Below, piece by piece: positions 43,961 to 53,366 of a DNA stretch of 64,000 nucleotides. The stretch is from NCBI GenBank assembly GCA_965661105.1, contig CBFICR010000001.1, positions 1 to 64,000 on the forward strand, in the 5' to 3' direction. The first letter of the stretch is position 1, and each line of letters starts with the position of its first letter. Source of the stretch: Eutrophocola sp965661105 (GTDB taxonomy: Bacteria > Pseudomonadota > Gammaproteobacteria > Pseudomonadales > Pseudohongiellaceae). The position numbers and the translations under genes are program-made. Under the pieces are notes generated by a model. The model was not told the origin of the DNA, made no database searches, and worked only from the letters and a program-made list of their open reading frames with translations.

Positions 43961-45514
43961 ATGTTCAACATCAAATTAACCAGAATAATTGCTTTGTTCT
44001 TCTGTCTCACCTCAACAGCGTGGGCTCAGAATGCGGGCAATTTAGCAGACGCAGCAATGAAGGGTGATGCCGTGCTTGTCAGGCAATTGCTGGATCAGGG
44101 GGCAAACCCCGACGAATCAGGTCAATTCGGCACCTCGGCAATACACTGGAGCGTTGAGGCTGGCAATCCTGACCTTTTGGTCAATCTATTGGCCAACGAT
44201 GCCAACCCTGATCTCAAAACCCGCTATGGAGTGACCCCCCTGGTTCTGGCCATAGAAAAAAGCAGCACAGTGATGGCTAAACTCTTGCTTGAAGCCGGCG
44301 CAGACCCTGAGACACTGGATAATTCAGGGCAAAGTGTATTGATGCTTGCCGCCCAATCGGGTGAGCTATCCAATGTCAGAGCATTGATTGAGTCGGGGGC
44401 CAGCGTTGACAGAACTGATGAGCATTTTGGGCAGACTGCACTAATGTTTGCCGCCCGGGCCGGACATGAAAAGATTGTGGACTACCTCTTGTCTCAGGGT
44501 GCTGAGCCTAATGCCAGAACAGATATAGGCGAAATCCCGAATTGGGTGGAACCCAATTCCCAGCGCGGGTTTGGTTTCGGGATCGGTATCATTCGCGGCG
44601 GAACTCCTGCAGATCGGGGTAGACGCGAGCCGGTACCCGGAGGAATGACGCCACTACTTTATGCGGCACGGCATGGCTTTACGGATATCGCTGGGCTGCT
44701 GTTAAAACGTGGCGCTGATATACATCTTTCAGATGCCAATAACATCAGCCCTCTGTTGATGGCGGTGGAGAATAATCAGGTTGAAACCGCCACCTTGCTG
44801 ATCGCGCAGGGGGCCGATGTTAACCAGCAAGACTGGTATGGCAGATCGCCTTTATGGGAAGCGATAAATGTAAGGAATCTATACATTCACAATGACCTGT
44901 TTGTTAATTTTGTCAGTAATCGGAATGAGCTGTTTGACCTGATAAAACTACTTATTGATCAAGGTGCGGACGTCAATGTGCGAACAAGCGAATCACCACC
45001 AATCCGCCACCATCTGCTATCCATTACGGGCACCCTTGAGTGGGTAGATTTTACAGGACAGACTCCATTTCTTCGCGCTGCCAGGGCTGGCGATATGGCG
45101 ATTCTGGCGCTGCTACTTGAGAATAATGCGGACCCTCATATTACAACTTTTGAAGGAACCAATGCCTTGATGGCTGCTGCCGGAATCAACTGGGTGGTTT
45201 CCCAGACCTGGACAGAGTCGCCGGAAAATTTGCTGGCCGCAGTAAAATTGTGCTTCGAACTGGGCATGGATGTAAATCATGTGAACTCGATGGGCCTGAC
45301 TGCAATTCATGGTGCTGCCAACAGAGGATCCAATGATATTATTGAATTTTTAGTTGAGAATGGCGCAAGGCTCGATATCAAGGATAATGAAGGCAGAACC
45401 GCTCTCGACTGGGCCAAAGGTGTATTTTTAGCGACCCACCCGGCAGAAGAAAAGCCTGAATCCACGGCCCTCATTACTCAACTTCTTGAAGAAAGAAATA
45501 TGCCGGTGCAATAA
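43961..45514 (+). CDS. Secreted ankyrin-repeat protein (cassette B)
   Basis: 517 residues with a Sec signal (MFNIKLTRIIALFFCLTSTAWAQN). At least ten ankyrin units (ALMFAARAGHEKIVDYLL, TPLLYAARHGFTDIAGLLL, GADVNQQDWYGRSPLW). The same Arg/Gly-rich insert as in copy A is present (FGIGIIRGGTPADRGRREP). The C-terminus with HGAANRGSNDII and GVFLATHP matches copy A closely, so the two are paralogues. Its TAA is followed at once by the ATG of the DUF1592 gene, implying tight coupling. Confidence 0.92.
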   Translation: MFNIKLTRIIALFFCLTSTAWAQNAGNLADAAMKGDAVLVRQLLDQGANPDESGQFGTSAIHWSVEAGNPDLLVNLLANDANPDLKTRYGVTPLVLAIEKSSTVMAKLLLEAGADPETLDNSGQSVLMLAAQSGELSNVRALIESGASVDRTDEHFGQTALMFAARAGHEKIVDYLLSQGAEPNARTDIGEIPNWVEPNSQRGFGFGIGIIRGGTPADRGRREPVPGGMTPLLYAARHGFTDIAGLLLKRGADIHLSDANNISPLLMAVENNQVETATLLIAQGADVNQQDWYGRSPLWEAINVRNLYIHNDLFVNFVSNRNELFDLIKLLIDQGADVNVRTSESPPIRHHLLSITGTLEWVDFTGQTPFLRAARAGDMAILALLLENNADPHITTFEGTNALMAAAGINWVVSQTWTESPENLLAAVKLCFELGMDVNHVNSMGLTAIHGAANRGSNDIIEFLVENGARLDIKDNEGRTALDWAKGVFLATHPAEEKPESTALITQLLEERNMPVQ

Positions 45515-47800
45515 ATGCAGAAATCCATAACAAATTCTTTAATCGCTACCGCATTGATGACATCGCTGACGTCACTACTGCCAACTTCTTCACTGGCTCA
45601 GGATGTCCCTGGCTTTATCGACCAGTATTGTGACAAATGCCATAACTTTGAAGATTGGGCTGGCAGTCTGGACATGGGCGTTCTGGATTTCAGCCATGTA
45701 GAAAATGATCCGGAAATCTGGGAATTAATGATCAGGAAAGTCCGTATTGGCATGATGCCCCCGGCAGGTGAAGAACGACCGGGTAATAGTATGATGCAGG
45801 ATTTCGCCAAAACGATTGCCCATAAGCTTGATACAACTATAGAGACAATTCCGGCATCGCCGCCTGTACACAGATTGAACCGGGAGGAATATGGCAATGT
45901 CATCAGGGATCTATTGGCCCTTGAAATTGATGTATCCACTTTACTGCCAAGGGATAACTCCAGCGAAGGTTTCGACAATATTGCTGCGTCGCTTGGTTTC
46001 TCCCCTGCCCTGGTTCAGGCCTATACATCAGCCGCTATGAAAATAAGCCGGTGGTCTGTTGGCGATATGACGGCTTCAGAAGCCTCCACATCTTATTTGC
46101 CACCACCTGATTATATGCAGGACCGACATATTGAAGGAATGCCCCTTGGTACCAGGGGCGGCATAAAGATAACGCATAATTTTCCAGTTGATGCGCAGTA
46201 CGATATCAATGTGGGCGCCAGATTATTCAGCTTTAATAATGGGAGTGGCAGGCAATTATCCTCGACGCTGGATTTCACCATCGACGGGCAACCAGTAGAA
46301 CTGACCGACAACAGCATCAGCAGAATTCCTCTAACAGCAGGGCCCCATACAATCACTGCAGCCATACTTGATAATAGAAAATCGGTTGGCGTTAATAATA
46401 TCTACAAAGAATCCAGTTTAGAGGGCAGCATAAATCGAATCGAGATTATCGGCCCCTTTGACGCTACCGGCCCTGGTAACACACCGAGCCGGGAAAAAAT
46501 ATTCACCTGCTACCCTGCCAGCAATGATGAAGAAACTTCATGTGCCAAAACCATCGTACAAAATGTTGCCAGCAAGGCATTTCGTCGACCCGCGACAGAA
46601 AATCAGATTGAATCGATCATGATTTTTTACAACGAGGGTTATAAGGAAGGTGGCTTTGAAAGCGGAATACAGCAGGCCATCTCTCGTATATTAGTCGACC
46701 CACAGTTTCTCGTTCGCTTTGAAGAAGAGCCGGAAAATTTACACCCAGGTGAAATATACCCTGTCAGTGATCTCGAATTAGCCTCAAGGTTATCATTTTT
46801 TCTTTGGAGCAGTATTCCAGACGGGGAATTGATAGAGCTGGCTCTTGCCGGGCGCTTGCATGAACCAGAAATCCTGCACGCCCAGGTCAACAGGATGCTT
46901 GCCAATGAAAAGTCCCGTGCGCTGGTGGAAAACTTTGCCGGGCAGTGGCTTTTCCTGCGTGACATGGAGAGTGTTACGCCGGAAGCAGGCGATTTCAACG
47001 ATAATCTGCGTATGGCCTTTATCAGGGAAACCCAGTTGTTGGTAGCAAGTATCATAGAAGAAGACTTACCGGTAACAACTATTCTGGATGCCGATTATAC
47101 CTATCTCAATTCCCGCCTTGCCGAGCATTACGGAATCCCAGGCGTCAAAGGCTCGGCCTTCAGAAAGGTTAGCTTGCCGGAAGACAGCCCCAGAAGAGGC
47201 CTGCTTGGCCATGGCAGTATTCTGACCGTGACTTCAACCGCCAGTCGTACCTCACCGGTAATCAGAGGCAGCTGGATTCTGGAAAACCTGCTGAACGCCC
47301 CGGTACCCGCCCCCCCTCCCGGGGTCGAAACCAATCTTGATGGAGACGGCACAACGGTTATTACCACTTCAGTAAGGGAAAGACTTGAGCAGCACCGTCA
47401 GGATCCGGTTTGCAGTTCCTGTCATAGTGTTATTGATCCTGTTGGCTTTTCTCTGGAAAATTTTGATCTTGTAGGCGCCTGGCGTGAATATGATGGTGAA
47501 TCGAAAGTCAATCCGTCAGGAACACTTCTGGATGGCACAGATCTTAATGGGCCATCAGACCTTAGAAATTCATTGATGAACTATTCAGAATTATTTATTG
47601 AAACCTTAACCGAAAAATTAATGACCTATGCATTGGGACGTGAACTTGAGTACTTTGATATGCCGGCAGTGCGCTCAATCGTCAGGGAAGCCGATAAACA
47701 GGATTACAGATTCGCCTCTATTGTCAAAGGTATCGTGACAAGTGATCAGTTCCTGTACAGGGTAAAATCAGATGGGGTGCATGTAGCAGACAGTCAATAG
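45515..47800 (+). CDS. Multidomain cytochrome-like DUF1587/1595/1592/1588/1585 protein (cassette B)
   Basis: 761 residues. Sec signal (SLAQD), then CDKCH in an N-terminal heme domain and CSSCH in DUF1588. RLNREEYGNVIRDLLAL, ELASRLSFFLWSSIPDGEL, SPRRGLLGHGSILTVTS and SRTSPVIRGSWILENLL match copy A block by block. The first CxxCH is followed by NFEDWAGSLDMG, as in copy A. It would be a periplasmic heme protein. The gene starts immediately after the ankyrin stop. The order ankyrin, DUF1592, DUF1552 differs from cassette A (DUF1592, DUF1552, ankyrin). Confidence 0.93.
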   Translation: MQKSITNSLIATALMTSLTSLLPTSSLAQDVPGFIDQYCDKCHNFEDWAGSLDMGVLDFSHVENDPEIWELMIRKVRIGMMPPAGEERPGNSMMQDFAKTIAHKLDTTIETIPASPPVHRLNREEYGNVIRDLLALEIDVSTLLPRDNSSEGFDNIAASLGFSPALVQAYTSAAMKISRWSVGDMTASEASTSYLPPPDYMQDRHIEGMPLGTRGGIKITHNFPVDAQYDINVGARLFSFNNGSGRQLSSTLDFTIDGQPVELTDNSISRIPLTAGPHTITAAILDNRKSVGVNNIYKESSLEGSINRIEIIGPFDATGPGNTPSREKIFTCYPASNDEETSCAKTIVQNVASKAFRRPATENQIESIMIFYNEGYKEGGFESGIQQAISRILVDPQFLVRFEEEPENLHPGEIYPVSDLELASRLSFFLWSSIPDGELIELALAGRLHEPEILHAQVNRMLANEKSRALVENFAGQWLFLRDMESVTPEAGDFNDNLRMAFIRETQLLVASIIEEDLPVTTILDADYTYLNSRLAEHYGIPGVKGSAFRKVSLPEDSPRRGLLGHGSILTVTSTASRTSPVIRGSWILENLLNAPVPAPPPGVETNLDGDGTTVITTSVRERLEQHRQDPVCSSCHSVIDPVGFSLENFDLVGAWREYDGESKVNPSGTLLDGTDLNGPSDLRNSLMNYSELFIETLTEKLMTYALGRELEYFDMPAVRSIVREADKQDYRFASIVKGIVTSDQFLYRVKSDGVHVADSQ

Positions 47801-47855
47801 TAAAAGTTAACAGTTAATAGCCAACCGAATAATATTCAGTTGCCGGAGGCATATC

Positions 47856-49181
47856 ATGGCCAACTTTATCACTAAAAAACATCTATCACGCAGAACCATG
47901 CTCAGAGGGGCAGGTTCCTTGTTGGCGTTGCCATTACTGGAATCCATGATTCCCGCCGGAACCCTTAAAGCACAGGAAAGTATGTCAAAAACCCGTTTCG
48001 GGGCGATTTATGTTCCTCATGGCGCCACTATGTCAAAGTGGACTCCGCTAAATGAAGGAAAGAATTTTGAGTTTTCTGAAATTCTCAAGCCTCTGGAGTC
48101 GTTCCGGGATCAGATCAATGTGGTGAGCAACCTGACTTTGCCGCTGGCCTATGGGCCCGGTGGCGCTACAGCCAATCACAATAGATCCGCCGCCAGTTTT
48201 CTCAGTGGCGCTAAACCCATGCGCGGGGCAACCCCTGAACTTGGAGTGACTATTGATCAGATCATCGCCAGGGAATTGAATCGGGACACCCCTTTGCCTT
48301 CTCTTGAACTCACCATTGAGGAAGCCACTATTAGCTGTGGCGAAGGCTTAAGTTGTGCTTATCGAAATACTATTTCATGGCAGTCTTCACTATCGCCATT
48401 GCCTATGCAGAACAACCCGCAGGTGGTTTTTGAACAACTATTTGGTGATGGCGCCACACCCGCTCAACGGGAAGCCAGAAGAAAGCAGTCCCTGAGTCTG
48501 CTTGATGCTGTTTCTGACCAACTAGCCACTTTGGACAAGACGCTGCCAGCCAGTGACAAAGCGAGACTTGAGCAATACCTGACTGATATCCGGGAAATTG
48601 AGAGACGAATTGTTCAGGCGGGCGAAAAGGTGTCGGACGATGTTGCAATTCCAGACAAACCCAATGGCATACCTGCAGATGTGGAGGAGCATATCAAGCT
48701 GATGTACGACTTGCAGGTACTGGCCTGGCAGACAGAAATCTCCAGAGTCTCGACCTTTCTGATGGCCAAGGAGCTAAGCGGAGCAATCTATCCGGCCAGT
48801 GGTGTGAGAGATGGATTTCATACGCTTTCCCATCATTCCAACAATGAAGATAACAAGGCCAGATTTGCCTTGTTGAATCGCTATCATGTCAGTCTGTTGG
48901 GTTATTTTCTGGATAAGCTCAAGTCTACTCCCGATGGCAACGGTAATTTGCTCGATCATTCCATGATCCTCTATGGCAGTGGCATGAGCGATGGAAACTC
49001 CCACAACCATGATCCCTTACCAGTGATTCTGGCAGGTGGTGCATCCGGAAAACTGGAGGGAAACCGCCATATAGTAATGCCAGAAAAAACCCAAATGTCC
49101 AATTTGCACCTGGGAATTCTTCACAAGCTGGATATTCAGCAGGACAGCTTTGGCGACAGTAACGGCACCGTATCGATTTAG
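47856..49181 (+). CDS. DUF1552 protein, Tat-exported (cassette B)
   Basis: 441 residues. Tat signal KKHLSRRTMLRGAG, then the DUF1552 core (GATMSKWTPLNEGKNF, AGGASGKLEGNRHIV). YGSGMSDGNSHNHDPLP parallels the HDHDP site of copy A. A Cys-containing insert (ISCGEGLSCAY) is found here and is absent from copy A. Family function is unknown. It is last in the cassette, followed by a REP-like palindrome and a convergent quinoprotein gene. Confidence 0.92.
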   Translation: MANFITKKHLSRRTMLRGAGSLLALPLLESMIPAGTLKAQESMSKTRFGAIYVPHGATMSKWTPLNEGKNFEFSEILKPLESFRDQINVVSNLTLPLAYGPGGATANHNRSAASFLSGAKPMRGATPELGVTIDQIIARELNRDTPLPSLELTIEEATISCGEGLSCAYRNTISWQSSLSPLPMQNNPQVVFEQLFGDGATPAQREARRKQSLSLLDAVSDQLATLDKTLPASDKARLEQYLTDIREIERRIVQAGEKVSDDVAIPDKPNGIPADVEEHIKLMYDLQVLAWQTEISRVSTFLMAKELSGAIYPASGVRDGFHTLSHHSNNEDNKARFALLNRYHVSLLGYFLDKLKSTPDGNGNLLDHSMILYGSGMSDGNSHNHDPLPVILAGGASGKLEGNRHIVMPEKTQMSNLHLGILHKLDIQQDSFGDSNGTVSI

Positions 49182-49187
49182 GAATTT

Positions 49188-49230
49188 AAAGGGGTCGGAG
49201 GGATTTAATTTAAATCCCTCCGACCCCTTT
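49188..49230. repeat. REP-like palindrome, GGGGTCGG variant (copy 3)
   Basis: AAAGGGGTCGGAGGGATTTAA with its complement, in a nearly perfect palindrome. It lies between convergent genes and can serve as a terminator. It differs from copies 1 and 2 by one base pair (TCGG for ACGG) and matches copy 4 at 51548 almost exactly. Confidence 0.88.
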
Positions 49231-49234
49231 TTCA

Positions 49235-51457
49235 TTAATCTTCTGCCGCTTCTTCGTGGATATCTTCAGACTCTTCCTCTTCATCATCCTCGCTGGCCGC
49301 TGCCCTGAAGCCGAACACCGGTGGAGGGTTATCCCTGACATCAATAGCCCTGGTAATAATGTATTCACGAATGGCTACCGAGTCTTCTGCACTCAGGACG
49401 TCTGAATAATTAGCCATGCCGCGCTGCAACCTGGCTCCCTGTAACACCACAGTATCCCAACCTTCCTGGGAATGCAGGAACGGGGTACGGGTCAGGTTGG
49501 GAAAACTGGAACGCATTTGTACGCCTTCGTTACCATGACAGACCGAACAGTTCTGCGCATAAAGGGATTCTCCGCGTGCGATAACTGCTGCAGTGGCAGT
49601 TGACTCTGGTGGATTCAGCTCGCGGGGGGTGTAGCTCATCGCTTGAGGTAATTGCACATCACCACCTACTTTGAACACCAGCATACGGGCATAGGTAGGC
49701 GCAAAATAGTCCTGCCCGCCGGAACCACCGACACTGGCGGCGATGTATTGTTCACCATCCAGTTCGTAAGTGATGGGCGCCGCATAAACAGCGGACTGCG
49801 CATCGAAATTCCAGAGCTGTTCACCCGTCATGGCATTCCAGGCACTCAGCTGATTACCATTGCTGTTACCCATGAACACCAGATTGCCTGCCGTGGCCAG
49901 TGCGCCGCCAGTCCAGCGGGGACCGCGCTCGGATTCCCAGACCACTTCACGGGTGACCGGATTCCAGGCCTGTAACCAGCCGTCATTGGATTGTCTGTTA
50001 TGGGGTTTCAGGGTGTCACGATCCACCTGCCCACCAAAGGCTATCAAGGGGGGTGGCCCTTCCTCAGGCATCTGCTGTGGCGCCATGGCGGAAAAGTTTT
50101 CCCAGGTGGGAATATAGATCAACCCGGTCAGGGGGCTGAAAGCATTCGGATGCCAGGTATGACCACCGGGAGCGCCCGGTCCAATATTAAAAGGTTCGTC
50201 GGTATAGCGCGCGCCGTCTGCTTCAATCGGTCGCCCGGTATCCTGATCAATACCAACTGCCCAGGTAACACTGGTGAACGCATCACCACTGATCAACTCG
50301 CCGGTCAGAGCATCCAGCACATATATAAAGCCGTTCTTGGACGGATGCATCAGCACATGTCGTGTTGCGCCATCAATCTCCAGGTCAGCCGTCATCATCG
50401 GGCTGGTGGCATCATAATCCCAGGAGTCGCCCGGGGTTTCCTGGTAGTGCCAGACGTACTCACCTGTCTCCGGGTCTACCGCAACTACGGAGGCGACAAA
50501 CAGGTTGTCCCCATCACCTGGATCGCGCATGTTGCGATTCCAGGGTGTGCCATTGCCGGTACCGAAATAAAGCAGACCGGTTTCCGGATCGAAGATCGCG
50601 CCATCCCAGACGGTGCCGCCACCGCCCTGCTCCCAATACGGAATATCATCCGGCCAGGTTTCTGCGGCCATTTCAAGATGCGGCGCCTCAAAACCCATTT
50701 CCGGATTTCCGGGTACGGTCCAGAAACGCCAGTCTTCCTCACCTGTCTGCGCATCGAAAGCGGCTATCCATCCACGGGCACCAAATTCACCCCCGGAACC
50801 GCCGATAAACACCTTGCCATTGGCGATACGCGGCGCCATGGTAATTGAATAGCGTCCGGCCATCTCACCCAGCAAACTTTCCGGCACAGTGTTGGCATCC
50901 CAGACCAGCTCCCCGGTTGCTGCATCAAGAGCAACCAGGTGCGCGTCCAGCATACCCATGTAAATTTTGCCATCGAAAGCGGCTATACCCCTGTTAACCA
51001 GTCCCAGATTGGGATTGGGTTCCAGCACCGGGGTATAGGTCCATACCCGGTCGCCACTGCGGGCATCAAAGGCATGAACCACATTGCGCGCCGTGGACAC
51101 ATAAATCACACCGTCCACGTAAATGGGGGAGCCGTGCTGATTCTGGTTGGTGTCGTAGTCCGCATACCAGGCCAGACCCAGGTCTGCCACATTATCTTCA
51201 TTAATGGCCGTCAGCGGACTGAAACGCTGCTCGTTATAGCTGCCGCCATAATGGGGCCACTGGGACGTGTCAGCAGTGCCCATAAGCTGGCGCTCCTGGT
51301 CCACTGCAGCCGCTAGAGGCGCCTGTTGTGACGCAACATTACCCGCCCCATTCGCTGGCGCCATGGTCTGAGCCGCACTTTGCTGCTCCTGCTGGCCGCA
51401 GGCAGTGAGCAAAGAGATAATTAAAAAAAATGAAGACAGTCGATACTTATGTGGCAC
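49235..51457 (-). CDS. Lipoprotein PQQ-dependent dehydrogenase with C-terminal cytochrome c domain
   Basis: 740 residues. A lipobox (SLLTAC, Cys about residue 21) predicts anchoring to a membrane. A quinoprotein propeller follows (WPHYGGSYNEQRFSPLTAIN, ALDAATGELVWDANT, GEYVWHYQETPGDSWDYD, AWNAMTGEQLWNF). Then a cytochrome c domain has CSVCHG near residue 647. The end is a very acidic tail (EDDEEEESEDIHEE). This domain order is the classical one for quinohemoprotein dehydrogenases. It is bracketed by the palindromes at 49188 and 51548. It would oxidise an alcohol or sugar and pass electrons to its own heme. Confidence 0.9.
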   Translation of the reverse strand: MPHKYRLSSFFLIISLLTACGQQEQQSAAQTMAPANGAGNVASQQAPLAAAVDQERQLMGTADTSQWPHYGGSYNEQRFSPLTAINEDNVADLGLAWYADYDTNQNQHGSPIYVDGVIYVSTARNVVHAFDARSGDRVWTYTPVLEPNPNLGLVNRGIAAFDGKIYMGMLDAHLVALDAATGELVWDANTVPESLLGEMAGRYSITMAPRIANGKVFIGGSGGEFGARGWIAAFDAQTGEEDWRFWTVPGNPEMGFEAPHLEMAAETWPDDIPYWEQGGGGTVWDGAIFDPETGLLYFGTGNGTPWNRNMRDPGDGDNLFVASVVAVDPETGEYVWHYQETPGDSWDYDATSPMMTADLEIDGATRHVLMHPSKNGFIYVLDALTGELISGDAFTSVTWAVGIDQDTGRPIEADGARYTDEPFNIGPGAPGGHTWHPNAFSPLTGLIYIPTWENFSAMAPQQMPEEGPPPLIAFGGQVDRDTLKPHNRQSNDGWLQAWNPVTREVVWESERGPRWTGGALATAGNLVFMGNSNGNQLSAWNAMTGEQLWNFDAQSAVYAAPITYELDGEQYIAASVGGSGGQDYFAPTYARMLVFKVGGDVQLPQAMSYTPRELNPPESTATAAVIARGESLYAQNCSVCHGNEGVQMRSSFPNLTRTPFLHSQEGWDTVVLQGARLQRGMANYSDVLSAEDSVAIREYIITRAIDVRDNPPPVFGFRAAASEDDEEEESEDIHEEAAED

Positions 51458-51795
51458 GTGGATATCCCCCGGTTAATAATCCAAATCAGAGCAAAGAATA
51501 TATAGCCTGACCGGGGCAGTCCAGTGCGTTTATTGAAACTCGAATTTAAAGGGGTCGGAGGGATTTAAATTAAATCCCTCCGACCCCTTTAATTTCTGCA
51601 CCAAAACAGCCCGTTGCGCACTATTATTGCGACTGTTTTATTTTTTTTAATCCCCGCATAATCCCTGATGAAAACCACAGTAGTTAATCTACATTCGAAC
51701 AAGCCGGTTTCCGAGAATGCATACCCGCTGTATGAATTTTTAATCATTTCAAATGGGTTTGTTTCAAAACCCTTGAGTACATCAGGAGTAATAGT
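51458..51795. other. Divergent intergenic region with REP-like palindrome
   Basis: About 340 bases between the quinoprotein and the M20 gene. It contains the palindrome at 51548-51590 and otherwise no gene. A T-rich stretch follows at 51636-51650. Promoters for both genes should be here. Confidence 0.45.
51548..51590. repeat. REP-like palindrome, GGGGTCGG variant (copy 4)
   Basis: AAAGGGGTCGGAGGGATTTAA and its complement with no real loop. It stands 90 bases upstream of the quinoprotein start, so it is not acting as that gene's terminator. Arms match those of copy 3. Confidence 0.88.
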
Positions 51796-53172
51796 TTGAA
51801 TATCAAAAGAACCCTGCTGATCAGTCTGACATTTATTTTAACTGGTCACGTTAATGCACAATCCATAGAAGACGAAGCCGTCACCTGGTTACAGGAATTT
51901 ATTCAGGTAGACACCATTAACCCCCCGGGCAATGAATCGCGCGCGGTGGATTTCTACGCCAAAATATTTGAAGCTGAAGGCATCGAATATGAATCCGCTG
52001 AAAGTGCGCCAGGCCGAGGCAATATCTGGGCGCGCCTGGAAGGTGGCGATGAGCCCGCCCTGATGTTGCTTCAGCATACTGATGTGGTGCCAGCCGATGT
52101 GGAATACTGGACCACGGAAGTGTTGTCCGGCGAAATACGCGATGGTTATCTGCTGGGCCGCGGTGCACGCGATATGAAGGGTACCGGCATTTCCCATCTG
52201 GCCACCTTTCTGGCATTACACCGCAGCGGCAGAGCCCTGAATCGTGATGTGGTGTTTCTGGCCTCCGCCGATGAAGAAGCTGGCGGACTTTTTGGGGTTG
52301 GCTGGCTGATTGAAAACCGTCCGGAAATTTTTGACGGAGTTGGCCTGCTCATGAACGAAGGTGGCGCCGGTGCGCAAGCACGTGGTTCCAATGAAATTGT
52401 GTTTGGTGTTGAGGTAACCCAGAAAGTGCCCGTGTGGTTGCGCCTAACCGCAATCGATGAACCTGGCCATGGCTCTTCTCCCCGCCCCACCAGCTCGCTG
52501 ACCCGCATCGTTGATGCCCTGAATTCCCTGCAGGAAAACCCTTTCCCGGCGCGGATCATTCCGGAAGTCGCCACTTATTTTTCCGGCATGGCGCAATCGA
52601 TGGACAATGAATGGGGACCGATTTATGCCAATATAGAAGAAGCGGTAACCAATCCGGAATTTCTGGCTGAATTTCAGGCCTACAGTCCCGGTCATCATGC
52701 ACTTACGCGCGACACCTGCTCCATCACCCGCCTGAGTGGTTCCAGCAAAATCAATGTTGTTCCCCCGGAAGCGTGGGCAGAGCTTGATTGCCGCATGCTG
52801 CCGGATCGACCGGCAGAAGAATTCATCGCGGATCTGACTGCTCTGGTCGAAGACAGCGGCGTTGAAGTCAGTGTGATTATGGCCTTCAGTCCGGCTATTT
52901 CTTCCACCAGTTCGCGTCTGTACAGCGCCATTGAAAGTGTCACCCGCGAGCTCTATCCCAACTCACGGGTCATGCCTGCGGTGAGCACCGGCTTTACCGA
53001 CAGCCACTTTACCCGTGACCTGGGTATAGTCAGCTATGGTTTCGATCCGATCATTACCGACCCGAGTGAACCCACCGGCGTACACGGTAACGACGAACGT
53101 ATTCCTGTTGATGCCTTTCGCCGCGGTGTACTGGATATGATCTCCATTATTAGTAACGTGGTGTATAACTAA
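51796..53172 (+). CDS. Exported M20 family metallopeptidase
   Basis: 458 residues. A Sec signal (GHVNAQS) precedes the M20 catalytic domain: H in LLQHTDVVPAD, D in GRGARDMKGTG, E in ASADEEAGG, and later H in EPTGVHGNDER. A dimerisation insert lies between. M20 enzymes are peptidases and N-acyl hydrolases; the export signal favours a periplasmic peptidase or amidase. The start is TTG, with AGGAG six bases upstream; no closer ATG exists in frame before the signal. It is followed by a palindrome of the second repeat class. Confidence 0.9.
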   Translation: MNIKRTLLISLTFILTGHVNAQSIEDEAVTWLQEFIQVDTINPPGNESRAVDFYAKIFEAEGIEYESAESAPGRGNIWARLEGGDEPALMLLQHTDVVPADVEYWTTEVLSGEIRDGYLLGRGARDMKGTGISHLATFLALHRSGRALNRDVVFLASADEEAGGLFGVGWLIENRPEIFDGVGLLMNEGGAGAQARGSNEIVFGVEVTQKVPVWLRLTAIDEPGHGSSPRPTSSLTRIVDALNSLQENPFPARIIPEVATYFSGMAQSMDNEWGPIYANIEEAVTNPEFLAEFQAYSPGHHALTRDTCSITRLSGSSKINVVPPEAWAELDCRMLPDRPAEEFIADLTALVEDSGVEVSVIMAFSPAISSTSSRLYSAIESVTRELYPNSRVMPAVSTGFTDSHFTRDLGIVSYGFDPIITDPSEPTGVHGNDERIPVDAFRRGVLDMISIISNVVYN

Positions 53173-53180
53173 AAACACAT

Positions 53181-53250
53181 CAGGGACGCCTGTAACCTGT
53201 CATTTTTGACATGCCTGAATTTTTATATTCCAGGTTGCATGCGTCCCTTT
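53181..53250. repeat. Second-class inverted repeat with AGGGACGC ends (copy 1)
   Basis: CAGGGACGCCTGTAACCTG at the left pairs with CAGGTTGCATGCGTCCCT at the right, with some mismatches, around an inner TGTCA/TGACA hairpin. The inner ATGCCTGAATTTT is shared with the element at 60101. It probably also ends the M20 transcript. Confidence 0.7.
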
Positions 53251-53366
53251 TATTCACTTTACGCCCCTCCCCCCCATACACCTTTCATTCAGTCTCTCTG
53301 GTTTTTCCTTTAAGAGATCGATATCTTTATAACTATTTCTGCGAAAATAAATTGCCGAGGTGATCA

